Source: an uncultured Candidatus Competibacteraceae bacterium
Lineage (GTDB): Bacteria; Pseudomonadota; Gammaproteobacteria; Competibacterales; Competibacteraceae
NCBI GenBank assembly: GCA_903879705.1
Contig: CAIRMO010000064.1
Span: forward strand, 1-32,970
Direction of reading: 5' to 3'
Length of the DNA stretch: 32,970 bases
Shown: positions 17,527 to 25,932 of the stretch, piece by piece
How the letters are laid out: every line of letters starts with the position of its first letter
How positions within the stretch are numbered: the first letter of the stretch is position 1
The notes under the pieces: model-generated
Databases searched by the model: none
Told to the model about the DNA's origin: nothing
Seen by the model: the letters and a program-made list of their open reading frames with translations, nothing else
Made by a program: the position numbers and the translations under genes

Positions 17527-18963
17527 TCATTCCTTTTCCGGCAGACGTACCGCCAGATACAGCGATTCATTCTCGCGCCGCACCAGCAACGGGATCGCCT
17601 TGCCCTTGGGCAACTCCCGGGCCATTTCGACAAACTGGCTGGCATTCTTCACCGGGATGCGGTTGAGTTGCAGGATGATGTCGTCCGGGTACAACCCGGC
17701 GTTGGCGGCAGGACCTTCGTCGAGGGCCGCCACCAGAACGCCCTGCTCCTCCATCCTCAACATGCGGCGCTGCTCGTTGCTGAGATCGGCAACGGTGAGT
17801 TTTAACCGCAGATCGCTGTGTTCATCCATGGTGGATACGGTTTCCGCCACCGCTTCCAGCCGAGCGATAGTGGCCTTGATTTCCAGCGGCTCGCCGTTGC
17901 GCAAAATGGACATCGCCACGGTTTTACCCACCGGAGTCGCGCCGATCATCCGGGGCAATTGCGAGGATTCCTCCACCGGTTCGCCGCCGTAACGCAGGAT
18001 GATGTCGCCCTGTTTGAAACCGGCGCTGGCTCCCGGGCTGTCCGGCAGAATCTGCGCTACCAGCGCTCCGCGTGGTCGATCCAGGCTAAACGCCTCGGCC
18101 AGATCATTGTTGACGGCCTGTAGCAGAATTCCCATCCAGCCTCGCGTCACTTCGCCCGTCGCCTTCAACTGTTCGACGACCTGCATCGCCAGCTTGATGG
18201 GAATCGCGAACGACAGTCCCATGTAGCCGCCGGTGCTGCTGTAAATTTGCGAGTTGATCCCCACCACCTCGCCGCGCAGGTTGAACAGCGGCCCGCCGGA
18301 ACTGCCGGGGTTAACCGCAACATCGCTCTGGATGAACGGGACATAGGCGCCGTTGGGCAGATTACGGCCCATCGCGCTGACAATACCCTGAGTGGCCGTG
18401 TGTTCCAGCCCGAACGGCGAACCGATCGCCAGCACCCATTCCCCGACCTCCAGCACGTCGGAGTCGCCTATTTTCACCGCTGGCAAGTTTTCGCCCTCAA
18501 TCTTCAGTACCGCCACATCAGTCAATTCGTCCGCGCCGATCACCTTGGCGGGCCGTTCCCGCTGATCGCTGAGCCGAACGATGATCTTGTCCGCGTCCCG
18601 GGCAACATGGGCGTTGGTCAGGACATAGCCATCCGGGGAAATGATGAAGCCTGATCCGAGTGAATTGGATTGCCGGTCGCCCGGCAGTTCGGGGCGCTCC
18701 TGAAAGAAGCGCTTAAAGAAGTCCAGGTAGGAATTTTCCTTGCCCGGCAATTCCGGCATACCGGGCGAGCGAGCGGGGGTCTGCCGGCGCGGGGTCTGGG
18801 TTGAACTGATGTTGACGACCGCCGCCTCGTTTTGTTTGACCAGCTTGCGAAAATCCGGGAGCGGCTGGGGATCAGCGATGGGCCGCGCCGCCGGGGCCAC
18901 CGCCATCCAGCCCAGCGATAGCCACAGCACGAAGAATTGGAACAGGCCACGAAAGCGGCTCAT
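17527..18963 (-). CDS. Periplasmic DegP/MucD-type serine protease
   Basis: 478 residues from the ATG at 18963, chosen because GGAG lies upstream and a signal peptide follows directly (hydrophobic 6-25, cleavage near APAARP); an upstream ATG at 19008 gives a poor N-terminus. The catalytic triad is complete: His119 (LTNAHV), Asp149 (LTDVAVLKI) and Ser222 (NPGSSGGP). Two PDZ domains follow (about 265-365 and 385-475). It degrades or chaperones misfolded envelope proteins. It heads the operon that continues with accA. Pseudomonad MucD is the closest functional comparison; DegS is excluded because a second PDZ is present. Confidence 0.94.
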   Translation of the reverse strand: MSRFRGLFQFFVLWLSLGWMAVAPAARPIADPQPLPDFRKLVKQNEAAVVNISSTQTPRRQTPARSPGMPELPGKENSYLDFFKRFFQERPELPGDRQSNSLGSGFIISPDGYVLTNAHVARDADKIIVRLSDQRERPAKVIGADELTDVAVLKIEGENLPAVKIGDSDVLEVGEWVLAIGSPFGLEHTATQGIVSAMGRNLPNGAYVPFIQSDVAVNPGSSGGPLFNLRGEVVGINSQIYSSTGGYMGLSFAIPIKLAMQVVEQLKATGEVTRGWMGILLQAVNNDLAEAFSLDRPRGALVAQILPDSPGASAGFKQGDIILRYGGEPVEESSQLPRMIGATPVGKTVAMSILRNGEPLEIKATIARLEAVAETVSTMDEHSDLRLKLTVADLSNEQRRMLRMEEQGVLVAALDEGPAANAGLYPDDIILQLNRIPVKNASQFVEMARELPKGKAIPLLVRRENESLYLAVRLPEKE

Positions 18964-19050
18964 AGCGGCGATGATCTCCTGATGATGGGCGGAAAGGCGG
19001 GGAAACAACCGGTGGGAAAGCGGTGCGCGGGCTGCGATAATCGACCTTCG

Positions 19051-19068
19051 CCCGCCTTTGTTGGCGGG
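19051..19068. other. Perfect GC-rich hairpin between degP and pilU
   Basis: CCCGCC and GGCGGG form a 6-bp perfect stem with a 6-nt loop in the divergent intergenic region (18964-19133). A TATACT -10-like hexamer for the degP direction lies at 19086-19091 (minus), which would place the hairpin in the degP leader RNA. No good -35 is visible. A regulatory role is speculative. Confidence 0.35.
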
Positions 19069-19133
19069 TGCAGATTGACACGCACAGTATAAAATAACTG
19101 GATAGCGTATGGGCGATGATTAGGGAGACAAGC

Positions 19134-20333
19134 GTGGAAGATCAAGAAGCAATGCCGGTGGTCACCGATCAAGACAAAGCGACCCGATTCATTTATGAAT
19201 TGGCGCTCAAGCTGATCAAACTGAACGGGTCAGATATTTTCCTCACCGCCGGTAGCCCACCGGCACTCAAGGTCAACCAGGAAATTCGCCGGGTGGGCAC
19301 CCAGATCCTGATGCCGCAACAGACTGCCTTGCTGGCGCGGTCCATCATGCGCGACCGTCAGTCGCGGGAATTCGATAAAAACAACGAAATCAATTTTTCC
19401 CTGCATCTCCCCAATGTGGCCCGGTTCCGGGTCAGCGCCTTTATCCAGCGGGGGAGTACCGGCTTGGTGATGAGGTTGATTCAGCAACAGATCCCGACCA
19501 TTGAGGAACTCAACCTGCCGCCAATTCTGCACGATATCGCCATGACCGCGCGCGGGCTGGTGATTTTTCTGGGCGGCACCGGCTGTGGCAAAACTACCTC
19601 GATGGCGGCGATGGTGAATCATCGCAACCACCAAAGCCGGGAACACATCATTACCGTCGAAGATCCCATCGAGTTTTTCCACCGGCACCAGCAGTGCCTG
19701 GTGGAGCAACGCGAGGTGGGCATTGATACCGAGTCCTACGAGATCGCGCTGAAAAACACCCTGCGCCAGGCACCCAACGTGATTCTGATTGGCGAATGCC
19801 GCGACCGGGCCACCATGGAGGCAGCGATCACTTTCGCCGAAACCGGCCATTTGTGCATCACCAGCCTGCATGCGAACAACACCGATCAGGCCTTCGACCG
19901 CATCATCAACTTTTTCCCCGACGGAAAGCGGACACAGATCCTCATGGATTTGTCCTTCAACATGAAGGCGTTCATCTCGCAGCGGTTGCTGCCGCGCGAA
20001 GACCAGCCCGGCCTGATCCCGGCGGTAGAAGTGCTGCTCAATACGCCGCTAATGGCTGAGTTGATCTTTCAGGGTCGGATCAAGGAACTGAAATCGATCA
20101 TGACCCGTTCCAGCGAGCAGGGCATCATCACCTTTGATCAGGCGCTGTTCGCCTTGTACGAAACGGGCCGGATCAGCTACGCGATGGCAATCCGCCAGGC
20201 GGATTCTGCTAATAACCTGCGACTGCGGATCAAGCTGGAGGGCAAGCGGATCTCACCGCAGACGACGGATATCGTTCTCCTTGAGATCGAGGAAGAAAAA
20301 AAGATCGACAGCTACCGCCGGTGGGAGGGTTAG
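19134..20333 (+). CDS. pilU: PilU-type twitching motility ATPase
   Basis: 399 residues from the GTG at 19134, which has AGGGAG 6 nt upstream; in-frame ATG codons at 19116 and 19152 are alternatives. Type IV pilus retraction ATPase family: N-terminal PAS-like domain (about 10-115), P-loop GGTGCGKTTS near 150-160, Asp box HIITVEDPIEF, Walker B-like ILIGECRDRATMEAA, and SLHANNTDQAFDRIINFFP. The MKAFISQRLLPR segment is PilU-like, as PilT has a different sequence there. PilU assists PilT in retraction at the cytoplasmic pilus base. PilT is not next to it. About 30 extra C-terminal residues are present. It stands alone between degP (divergent) and recG (convergent, 18-nt gap). Confidence 0.93.
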   Translation: MEDQEAMPVVTDQDKATRFIYELALKLIKLNGSDIFLTAGSPPALKVNQEIRRVGTQILMPQQTALLARSIMRDRQSREFDKNNEINFSLHLPNVARFRVSAFIQRGSTGLVMRLIQQQIPTIEELNLPPILHDIAMTARGLVIFLGGTGCGKTTSMAAMVNHRNHQSREHIITVEDPIEFFHRHQQCLVEQREVGIDTESYEIALKNTLRQAPNVILIGECRDRATMEAAITFAETGHLCITSLHANNTDQAFDRIINFFPDGKRTQILMDLSFNMKAFISQRLLPREDQPGLIPAVEVLLNTPLMAELIFQGRIKELKSIMTRSSEQGIITFDQALFALYETGRISYAMAIRQADSANNLRLRIKLEGKRISPQTTDIVLLEIEEEKKIDSYRRWEG

Positions 20334-20351
20334 CGGCGCGGCGTCCCGCAA

Positions 20352-22481
20352 CTACACCTCGCCGTAGCGGGCAGCAGCGCCGATCCAGCGCCGAATCAAA
20401 GGTTCCACGCAGTCGGGATCATCGCGCAACAGTTCATCGGCGGCGTGGCGGGCGATGGGCAGCAAATCCTGATCGCGCAACAAATCGGCAACCCGCAAGG
20501 TCTGCTCGCCGGACTGGCGGGCGCCGAGGACTTCGCCGGGGCCACGCAATTCCAGATCGCGGCGGGCGATTTCAAAGCCATCATGGCATTCCCGCAACGC
20601 CGCTAACCGGATATGAGCGACCTGGGACAGCGGCGGCCGGTACAGCAACACACAACTGCTCTCGAGCGCACCGCGCCCTACCCGCCCGCGCAGTTGATGC
20701 AGTTGCGCCAGGCCCAGCCGTTCGGCGTTCTCGATAATCATCAGGCTGGCATTAGGTACGTCCACCCCGACTTCAATCACCGTCGTGGCAACCAGCAGAT
20801 CGAGTTGTCCAGCCTTGAACATCGCCATGACCGCTTCCTTCGCCGCCCCCGGCAGCCGGCCATGCACCAGGCCGATCCGCAGTTCCGGCAGGATTTCGCT
20901 CAGCCGTTCGGCAGTGACTATCGCCGCCTGGCATTGCAAGGTCTCCGATTCCTCAATCAGCGGACAGACCCAGTAGGCTTGCCGGCCATTTTGACAGGCC
21001 TGGCGGACGCGGGTCACCACGTCATCACGGCGGCTGTCGGGTAAGGCAACCGTTTTGACCGGTTGCCGGCCCGGCGGCAGTTCGTCAATCACCGAGGTAT
21101 CCAGATCGGCGTAAGCGCTCATCGCCAAGGTACGCGGGATTGGGGTAGCGGTCATGATCAACTGGTGCGGGCGAACGCCGTCCTGTCGGCCCTTTTCACG
21201 CAACGCCAGCCGCTGATGAACGCCGAACCGGTGCTGTTCATCGATAATCGCCAGCCCCAGTTCGGCGAACACAACCCGCTCCTGAAACAGCGCGTGGGTG
21301 CCCACCAGCAAATGAATGTTACCCGCAGCCAACCGTTCCAACAGCGTCCGCCGGGCCTTGCCGGTCAACCGCCCGGTCAGCCACGCCACTTCAACCCCTA
21401 ATTCGCCCAGCCAGTTTTGAAAGTTGCGGTAATGCTGTTCGGCCAGCAGTTCGGTTGGCGCCATCAACGCCGCCTGCGCACCGACTTCCACCGCCCGCAA
21501 CGCAGCCAGCGCGGCGATCACCGTTTTCCCGGAGCCAACATCGCCCTGCAACAACCGCAGCATCGGGCGCGGCTGTGCGAGATCGGCAGCAATTTCGGTG
21601 AAAACCCGCTGTTGTGCAGCGGTCAGGGTAAAGGGCAGCCGCTCCAGAAACCGGCGGGTCAGATCACCGTCCCCGGCTAATCGCGGCGCGGTTTGCTGCT
21701 TCATGTGCTGGCGCAATCGGCGCGGGCTCAGCTGATGGGCCAGCAGTTCTTCAAACGCCAGCCGGCGCTGAGCCGGATGGCGGCCACGGGCTAACTCGGC
21801 CAGCGCGGTAGCCGGCGGCTGGTGCAACAGGCGCACCGCTTCGGCAATCGATGACAGCCGCAGTCGGGTCCGCAGTTCCACCGGCAGCAGTTCCGGCAAC
21901 AACATCGCCGTCTCCAGTTGCTCCAGCGCCTGTTCCGCCAGGTCGCGCAGGGTGAACTGTTGCAAACCGGCGGTTGCGGGATAGGTCGGGGTCAGACAAT
22001 CAGGCGCGAGCGGTTCATCCTGGCTGATGCGCTGGCATTCAGGATGGATCATCTCCAGGCCGGTATAGCTTTGCCGCACCTCACCGAAACAGCGCAGCCG
22101 CGCTCCGGTCTGGCCGAGCAACTGTTGCTGGCCGGGACTGAAATGAAAGAAGCGCAAAGTGAGAACGCCAGTGCCGTCAGCCAGATGGCAAAGCAGGAAT
22201 CGTCGACCCCGGGCGGTGACTTCGCTGCCTACGACCTTGGCCTCGATCTGCGCTTCGTCGCCCACTTGCAACTGACTGATCGGAGTAATGCGGGTGCGAT
22301 CCTGATAGCGCAGCGGCAGGTGCAGCAGCACATCGGCAACAGTATAAAGTCCGAGCCGACGCAGGCGTTCCGCCAGCTTGGGGCTGATGCCCTTGAGCGC
22401 GGTGAGTAACAACGGTTCGGGAGGGAGTGGTCGCGCCAATTCCGGTACGTTCAGTGTTGTAATCCTCGGTAACAACGCCAA
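20352..22481 (-). CDS. recG: ATP-dependent DNA helicase RecG
   Basis: 709 residues if read from the TTG at 22481; E. coli RecG has 693. It remodels stalled replication forks and Holliday junctions. Seen: the N-terminal wedge/OB region (LLHLPLRYQDRTRITPI), P-loop LLQGDVGSGKTVIAAL, DEQH box IIDEQHRFGV, TATPIPRTLAM, and the C-terminal QLRGRVGRG and GPGEVLGARQSG motifs. No ATG or GTG exists before the conserved N-terminal region: a TAA directly precedes the TTG, which itself abuts a TATAAT hexamer. The best ribosome site (CGAGGAT) lies before a CTG at 22454. The exact start is therefore uncertain, but the gene is intact. Confidence 0.95.
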   Translation of the reverse strand: MALLPRITTLNVPELARPLPPEPLLLTALKGISPKLAERLRRLGLYTVADVLLHLPLRYQDRTRITPISQLQVGDEAQIEAKVVGSEVTARGRRFLLCHLADGTGVLTLRFFHFSPGQQQLLGQTGARLRCFGEVRQSYTGLEMIHPECQRISQDEPLAPDCLTPTYPATAGLQQFTLRDLAEQALEQLETAMLLPELLPVELRTRLRLSSIAEAVRLLHQPPATALAELARGRHPAQRRLAFEELLAHQLSPRRLRQHMKQQTAPRLAGDGDLTRRFLERLPFTLTAAQQRVFTEIAADLAQPRPMLRLLQGDVGSGKTVIAALAALRAVEVGAQAALMAPTELLAEQHYRNFQNWLGELGVEVAWLTGRLTGKARRTLLERLAAGNIHLLVGTHALFQERVVFAELGLAIIDEQHRFGVHQRLALREKGRQDGVRPHQLIMTATPIPRTLAMSAYADLDTSVIDELPPGRQPVKTVALPDSRRDDVVTRVRQACQNGRQAYWVCPLIEESETLQCQAAIVTAERLSEILPELRIGLVHGRLPGAAKEAVMAMFKAGQLDLLVATTVIEVGVDVPNASLMIIENAERLGLAQLHQLRGRVGRGALESSCVLLYRPPLSQVAHIRLAALRECHDGFEIARRDLELRGPGEVLGARQSGEQTLRVADLLRDQDLLPIARHAADELLRDDPDCVEPLIRRWIGAAARYGEV

Positions 22482-22486
22482 TTATA
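22481..22486 (-). promoter_or_regulatory. recG: Perfect -10 hexamer upstream of recG
   Basis: TATAAT on the minus strand; the -35 region is poor. If used, transcription would begin near 22474, downstream of the first TTG codon of the recG frame, so a later start codon would be needed. Confidence 0.4.
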
Positions 22487-22573
22487 GTCCGGGCCACCCG
22501 AATGCAGCATTGCAAAATCTACAACGGTTTATGGAATAATGCCCATCATCAAAACCTTTTGAGGACAGCGGGC

Positions 22574-24187
22574 ATGAATAAATTGGCAGGCGGGGCGGTC
22601 GTGGTGGTGGTCTTGGCCGCAGCAGGCGTCACCGGCGCGGCGTACTGGTCGGGGATGCAGGCGGAGCGCTGGTACGAAGAAGCGCTGGCGGAAGGGGCGA
22701 AGAACCCCAACGTCAAATTCAGTACGGTGAGCTATCAGCGCGGATTGTTCTCATCGCAGTCGGTAACCCGCATCCAGTTGGCGATGCCCGAAGGCAGCGA
22801 TGCCAAAGAGGCTAATCCATCGTTTTCGATCCGCCAGGATATTTACCACGGCCCGTTGCCACTGGCCGGCTGGGGGGTTCCGGGGATTCCGATGCAAGTG
22901 GCCGGTGCGGTAGTGCGTGCGGTTCTGGAGCCGGACAGCAGCGCCTGGACCCGTGATCTGGCCAAAGCCTATGGCAATCAGCCGCCGGTGGTAGCGATCT
23001 CGCGGATCGCCTTCGACGGGGCCAGCGATACCCGCATCGCCATGCCACCGCTGACTCTGGACAATACCGGCGAGGTGCAAAGCCTCAAATTCAGTGGCTT
23101 GCAGGGCCAGTTTCAAGTCGCGCCCAAGGCTGCCGCAGTACAGGGCACCCTGACGGTCGTCAGTTTGGAGGCGGTCGGCAAACCCACCCCCGCCAGCGAC
23201 GCTCAGCCAGCGACCAACGGCGCTCAGGTCAGCCTGCGTGATCTTAGCCTGACCGTGAATCAACGCAAGGGCGCGTTTGACCTGCTGTTTGGCGAATCCA
23301 ACTTCAAAATCAGCGATCTGATCGTCAAGGATCAGGCCAGCGGCGCACCGTTTGCCATCAATAATCTCAGCATCAGCGGTTCGTTGACCCCGCAAGGCGC
23401 GCAGCAGGTCGCCGCCGAGGCGCTGATCAAGGCCAGCAAGGTGACCGTGGACCAGCAAAGCGGTGAAGGCAGCCTGAAGCTGTCGCTGCGGAATCTGGAC
23501 GGCGCGACCGTGGCCAAATTGCAGCAGTGGCAACAAAAGTCGGCGGGCAATCCCAGCGATCCCCAGGCGATCGATGAACTGATGAGGCTAACCAAAACCC
23601 TGCTGGCGGGTAAACCGGAATTCCTGATCGATAGCCAGGCCAAACTGGCCCAGGGCGACTGGCAAGGCCAATTAACCCTGAATTTCCAGGATTTTGGCGA
23701 TGCCAATCCGCTGCTCGACCCCAGCGGGCTGCTGAACGCGCTGGAGAAAGGCGCGGCAGATGTTGCCGCATCCCGGACGCTGGTTGAAGCGCTGCTGACC
23801 AATACCGCCAGGGAAGCGGTGCGGGCGCAGGCCAAGGCGGAGGATAAGACCGTCGATGACCAGACGGTGCAAACCCTGGCGGCGCAGCAGGTCACCGAGC
23901 AGTTGCAAGGGCTGACCGCCGCCGGATTCTTCACCCTGGAAGGCGACCAGTACAAGTCCAGCGCCCGCTTTGCCGAAGGCAAGCTGACGTTGAACGGCCA
24001 GGAAATTCCGCTGACGCCGGCGGAGGGCATGGACAGCGGCATGACTGAGGAAGAGACACTGCCTGAACAGGATATTCCGCTACAGGAAATTCCGCTGACG
24101 CCGGCGGAAAGCATGGACGGCGGCACGACCGAAGAAAAGACGCCGACCGAACCGGATGCCGCGGCCAAACCGGTGCAACCGCAATAA
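22574..24187 (+). CDS. YdgA/DUF945-family envelope protein
   Basis: 537 residues from the ATG at 22574, which follows GAGGACAG; an in-frame ATG at 22502 would add 24 unlikely residues before the hydrophobic segment. One N-terminal membrane helix (about 6-26), then a WYEEAL... SYQRGLFSSQSVTRI pattern and repeated beta-rich segments (LSISGSLTPQGAQQV and similar) as in YdgA/DUF945. It is expected to be anchored in the inner membrane with its bulk in the periplasm; function is not established. The C-terminal 60 residues are acidic and Pro-rich and contain a tandem 28-residue repeat beginning EIPLTPAE. It may be co-transcribed with the following monooxygenase (13-nt gap). Confidence 0.85.
   Translation: MNKLAGGAVVVVVLAAAGVTGAAYWSGMQAERWYEEALAEGAKNPNVKFSTVSYQRGLFSSQSVTRIQLAMPEGSDAKEANPSFSIRQDIYHGPLPLAGWGVPGIPMQVAGAVVRAVLEPDSSAWTRDLAKAYGNQPPVVAISRIAFDGASDTRIAMPPLTLDNTGEVQSLKFSGLQGQFQVAPKAAAVQGTLTVVSLEAVGKPTPASDAQPATNGAQVSLRDLSLTVNQRKGAFDLLFGESNFKISDLIVKDQASGAPFAINNLSISGSLTPQGAQQVAAEALIKASKVTVDQQSGEGSLKLSLRNLDGATVAKLQQWQQKSAGNPSDPQAIDELMRLTKTLLAGKPEFLIDSQAKLAQGDWQGQLTLNFQDFGDANPLLDPSGLLNALEKGAADVAASRTLVEALLTNTAREAVRAQAKAEDKTVDDQTVQTLAAQQVTEQLQGLTAAGFFTLEGDQYKSSARFAEGKLTLNGQEIPLTPAEGMDSGMTEEETLPEQDIPLQEIPLTPAESMDGGTTEEKTPTEPDAAAKPVQPQ
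23999..24166 (+). repeat. 84-bp tandem duplication inside the YdgA-like gene
   Basis: Two 84-nt units (23999-24082, 24083-24166) keep the frame, encoding 28 residues each. Their first 26 nt are identical; the rest differs at a minority of sites. A degenerate partial third copy of the first part occurs near 24068-24081. Confidence 0.85.
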
Positions 24188-24200
24188 CGGGTGTCCGTAC

Positions 24201-25355
24201 ATGATCTGGCCTAATACCGCCCTGACCCGGCGACTCGGCATCCGCTATCCGATCATCCAGGCCCCGATGGCGGGCGGTCCCGGTACCCCGCAATTGGTGG
24301 CGGCGGCGTCCAACGCTGGCGGATTGGGGTCGCTGGCCGGCGGCTACCTGCAGCCTGAACGGCTACGCGCCGCGATCGCCGAGGTGCGCGCCCTCACCGA
24401 CCGCCCCTTTGCGGTCAATCTGACGGCGGTCACCCCGGCCCGGTCTGATCCGGCCCGCATTGCCCGCGCCGGCGAACTGCTGGCCCCGTACCGCGCCGAG
24501 CTGGGCCTGCCCCCGGAACCGCCCACCCCACTGCCGCCACCCGAATTTGATGAACAGATGGACGTGATCCTGGAGAGCCAGATCCCGGTGCTGAGCTTCG
24601 TCTTCGGAGCGCCGGACGCCGAGCATCTGGCGCTGTTGCGAGAGACCGGCATCACCATCATGGCTACCGCCACCCACCTGCTGGAAGCCATCGTGCTGGA
24701 GGAAAGTGGGGTGGACTTCATCATTGCCCAGGGTGCGGAGGCGGGCGGTCATCGCGGCACGTTCATCGGCCGCCCCGAGCAGGGGCTGGTCGGCACCATG
24801 ACCCTCACACCGTTGCTGGCCAAGCATGTCGAGGTTCCGATTATTGCCGCCGGCGGGATCATGGACGGGCGCGGGATCGCTGCGGCGCAGATGCTCGGCG
24901 CAGTCGGCGTCCAGATGGGCACCGCCTTTCTAGCCTGCCCGGAAAGCGGCGCACATCCAGCCTACAAGGCGCTGCTGCGGCAAGGCAGCGAAATTTCTAC
25001 CCTCCTGAGCCGGGTGTTTACGGGTCGCCATGGTCGGGTGCTGCGCAACCGGCTGGTTGACGAGTTGCAGACGCACGAGGCGGAATGGCCGGGTTTTCCG
25101 TTGCAACTGTTTTTGACCCACGATCTGCAACGAGCCGCCGCCGAGCGGAATCTGACCGATTTCATGGCGCTGTGGGCTGGCCAGGGCTGCCATTTGTGCG
25201 AGGACCGGCCGGCAGGGGAACTGATCGCCCAGTGGGCAGCCCAGACGATGATCCTGCTCAATGGCCGGGAATGTGGCGAACCGTCCCGGCGGGAATCCGC
25301 TGAATCGGCTGCGCCAGCAGTGGATTCTCTTCCCGACCCGGTCGGTCTGATTTAG
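24201..25355 (+). CDS. Nitronate monooxygenase (2-nitropropane dioxygenase family)
   Basis: 384 residues from the ATG at 24201. A flavin (FMN) TIM-barrel enzyme that oxidises alkyl nitronates such as propionate-3-nitronate to detoxify them. Seen: IRYPIIQAPMAGG at the N-terminus, SNAGGLGSLAGGYL, a QGAEAGGHRGTF segment with the catalytic His region, AAGGIMDGRGIAAAQMLGAVGVQMGT (phosphate-binding loops, first part), and a C-terminal helical region. Similar barrels occur in enoyl-ACP reductase FabK, so the substrate is not certain. Its start codon is 13 nt after the YdgA-like stop, and it ends 13 nt before the convergent ampD stop. Confidence 0.9.
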   Translation: MIWPNTALTRRLGIRYPIIQAPMAGGPGTPQLVAAASNAGGLGSLAGGYLQPERLRAAIAEVRALTDRPFAVNLTAVTPARSDPARIARAGELLAPYRAELGLPPEPPTPLPPPEFDEQMDVILESQIPVLSFVFGAPDAEHLALLRETGITIMATATHLLEAIVLEESGVDFIIAQGAEAGGHRGTFIGRPEQGLVGTMTLTPLLAKHVEVPIIAAGGIMDGRGIAAAQMLGAVGVQMGTAFLACPESGAHPAYKALLRQGSEISTLLSRVFTGRHGRVLRNRLVDELQTHEAEWPGFPLQLFLTHDLQRAAAERNLTDFMALWAGQGCHLCEDRPAGELIAQWAAQTMILLNGRECGEPSRRESAESAAPAVDSLPDPVGLI

Positions 25356-25368
25356 CCGCTGGGCCGAT

Positions 25369-25926
25369 TTATGGAACTTCTTCCAGCAACCGGCGCAGTC
25401 GCTCCCAGTCGAATGCCGGCCCCGGATCGGTTTTGCGGCCCGGGGCGATGTCAGCGTGGCCGGTCAGCCGGTTGGCAGTAATGGCCGGATAAACCGCCCG
25501 CACCGCCCGGATCACCGCCGCCAGCCGTGGGTATTGGCCATCAGCGTAGGGAATCTGATCCGCGCCCTCCAACTCAATGCCGATGCTGAAATCATTACAG
25601 CAGGATCGCCCGGCGTACTCCGAAGCGCCAGCGTGCCAGGCCCGGCGGTGAAACGGCAGATACTGGGTCAATTCACCATCCCGGCGGATCAGTAGATGGG
25701 CCGACACCCGCAACCCGTCCAAGGTCTGAAAGTACGGATGTGCAGCGCGATCGAGCGCATTGGTGAATAAAGCATCGATCCATGGCCCGCCAAACTGGCC
25801 GGGCGGCAGACTGATCCCGTGGATCACGATGAGATCGATCGCGCTCCCGAACGGCCGATCATCGCAATTGGGCGAGGGCAGGTAACGGGCCTCATCCAGT
25901 AGCCCAGTACCCAAATCGACCCGCAT
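25369..25926 (-). CDS. ampD: 1,6-anhydro-N-acetylmuramyl-L-alanine amidase AmpD
   Basis: 185 residues, no signal peptide. Cytoplasmic zinc amidase that cleaves the peptide from anhydro-MurNAc during wall recycling. Zinc ligands are visible: His36 (VIHGISLP), a distal His in LTGHADIAPGRKTDPGP near 157, and the following Asp. The RRAWHAGAS and FSIGIELEG motifs are those of AmpD rather than AmiD. It starts 6 nt after the stop of the FimX-like gene on the same strand, so the two are probably co-transcribed, although no functional link is known. No ampE follows. Confidence 0.95.
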   Translation of the reverse strand: MRVDLGTGLLDEARYLPSPNCDDRPFGSAIDLIVIHGISLPPGQFGGPWIDALFTNALDRAAHPYFQTLDGLRVSAHLLIRRDGELTQYLPFHRRAWHAGASEYAGRSCCNDFSIGIELEGADQIPYADGQYPRLAAVIRAVRAVYPAITANRLTGHADIAPGRKTDPGPAFDWERLRRLLEEVP

Positions 25927-25932
25927 GGCCGT

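Noticed and set aside
19075-19104. TTGACA at 19075 as a -35 for pilU
   Set aside because: The only good -10-like match (TATAAA at 19088) is just 7 bp away, and the 17-19 bp positions hold no acceptable hexamer.
23332-24168. 278-residue minus-strand Ser/Ala-rich ORF over the YdgA-like gene
   Set aside because: Ser/Cys-rich low-complexity composition and antisense to a gene with signal-anchor and good ribosome site.
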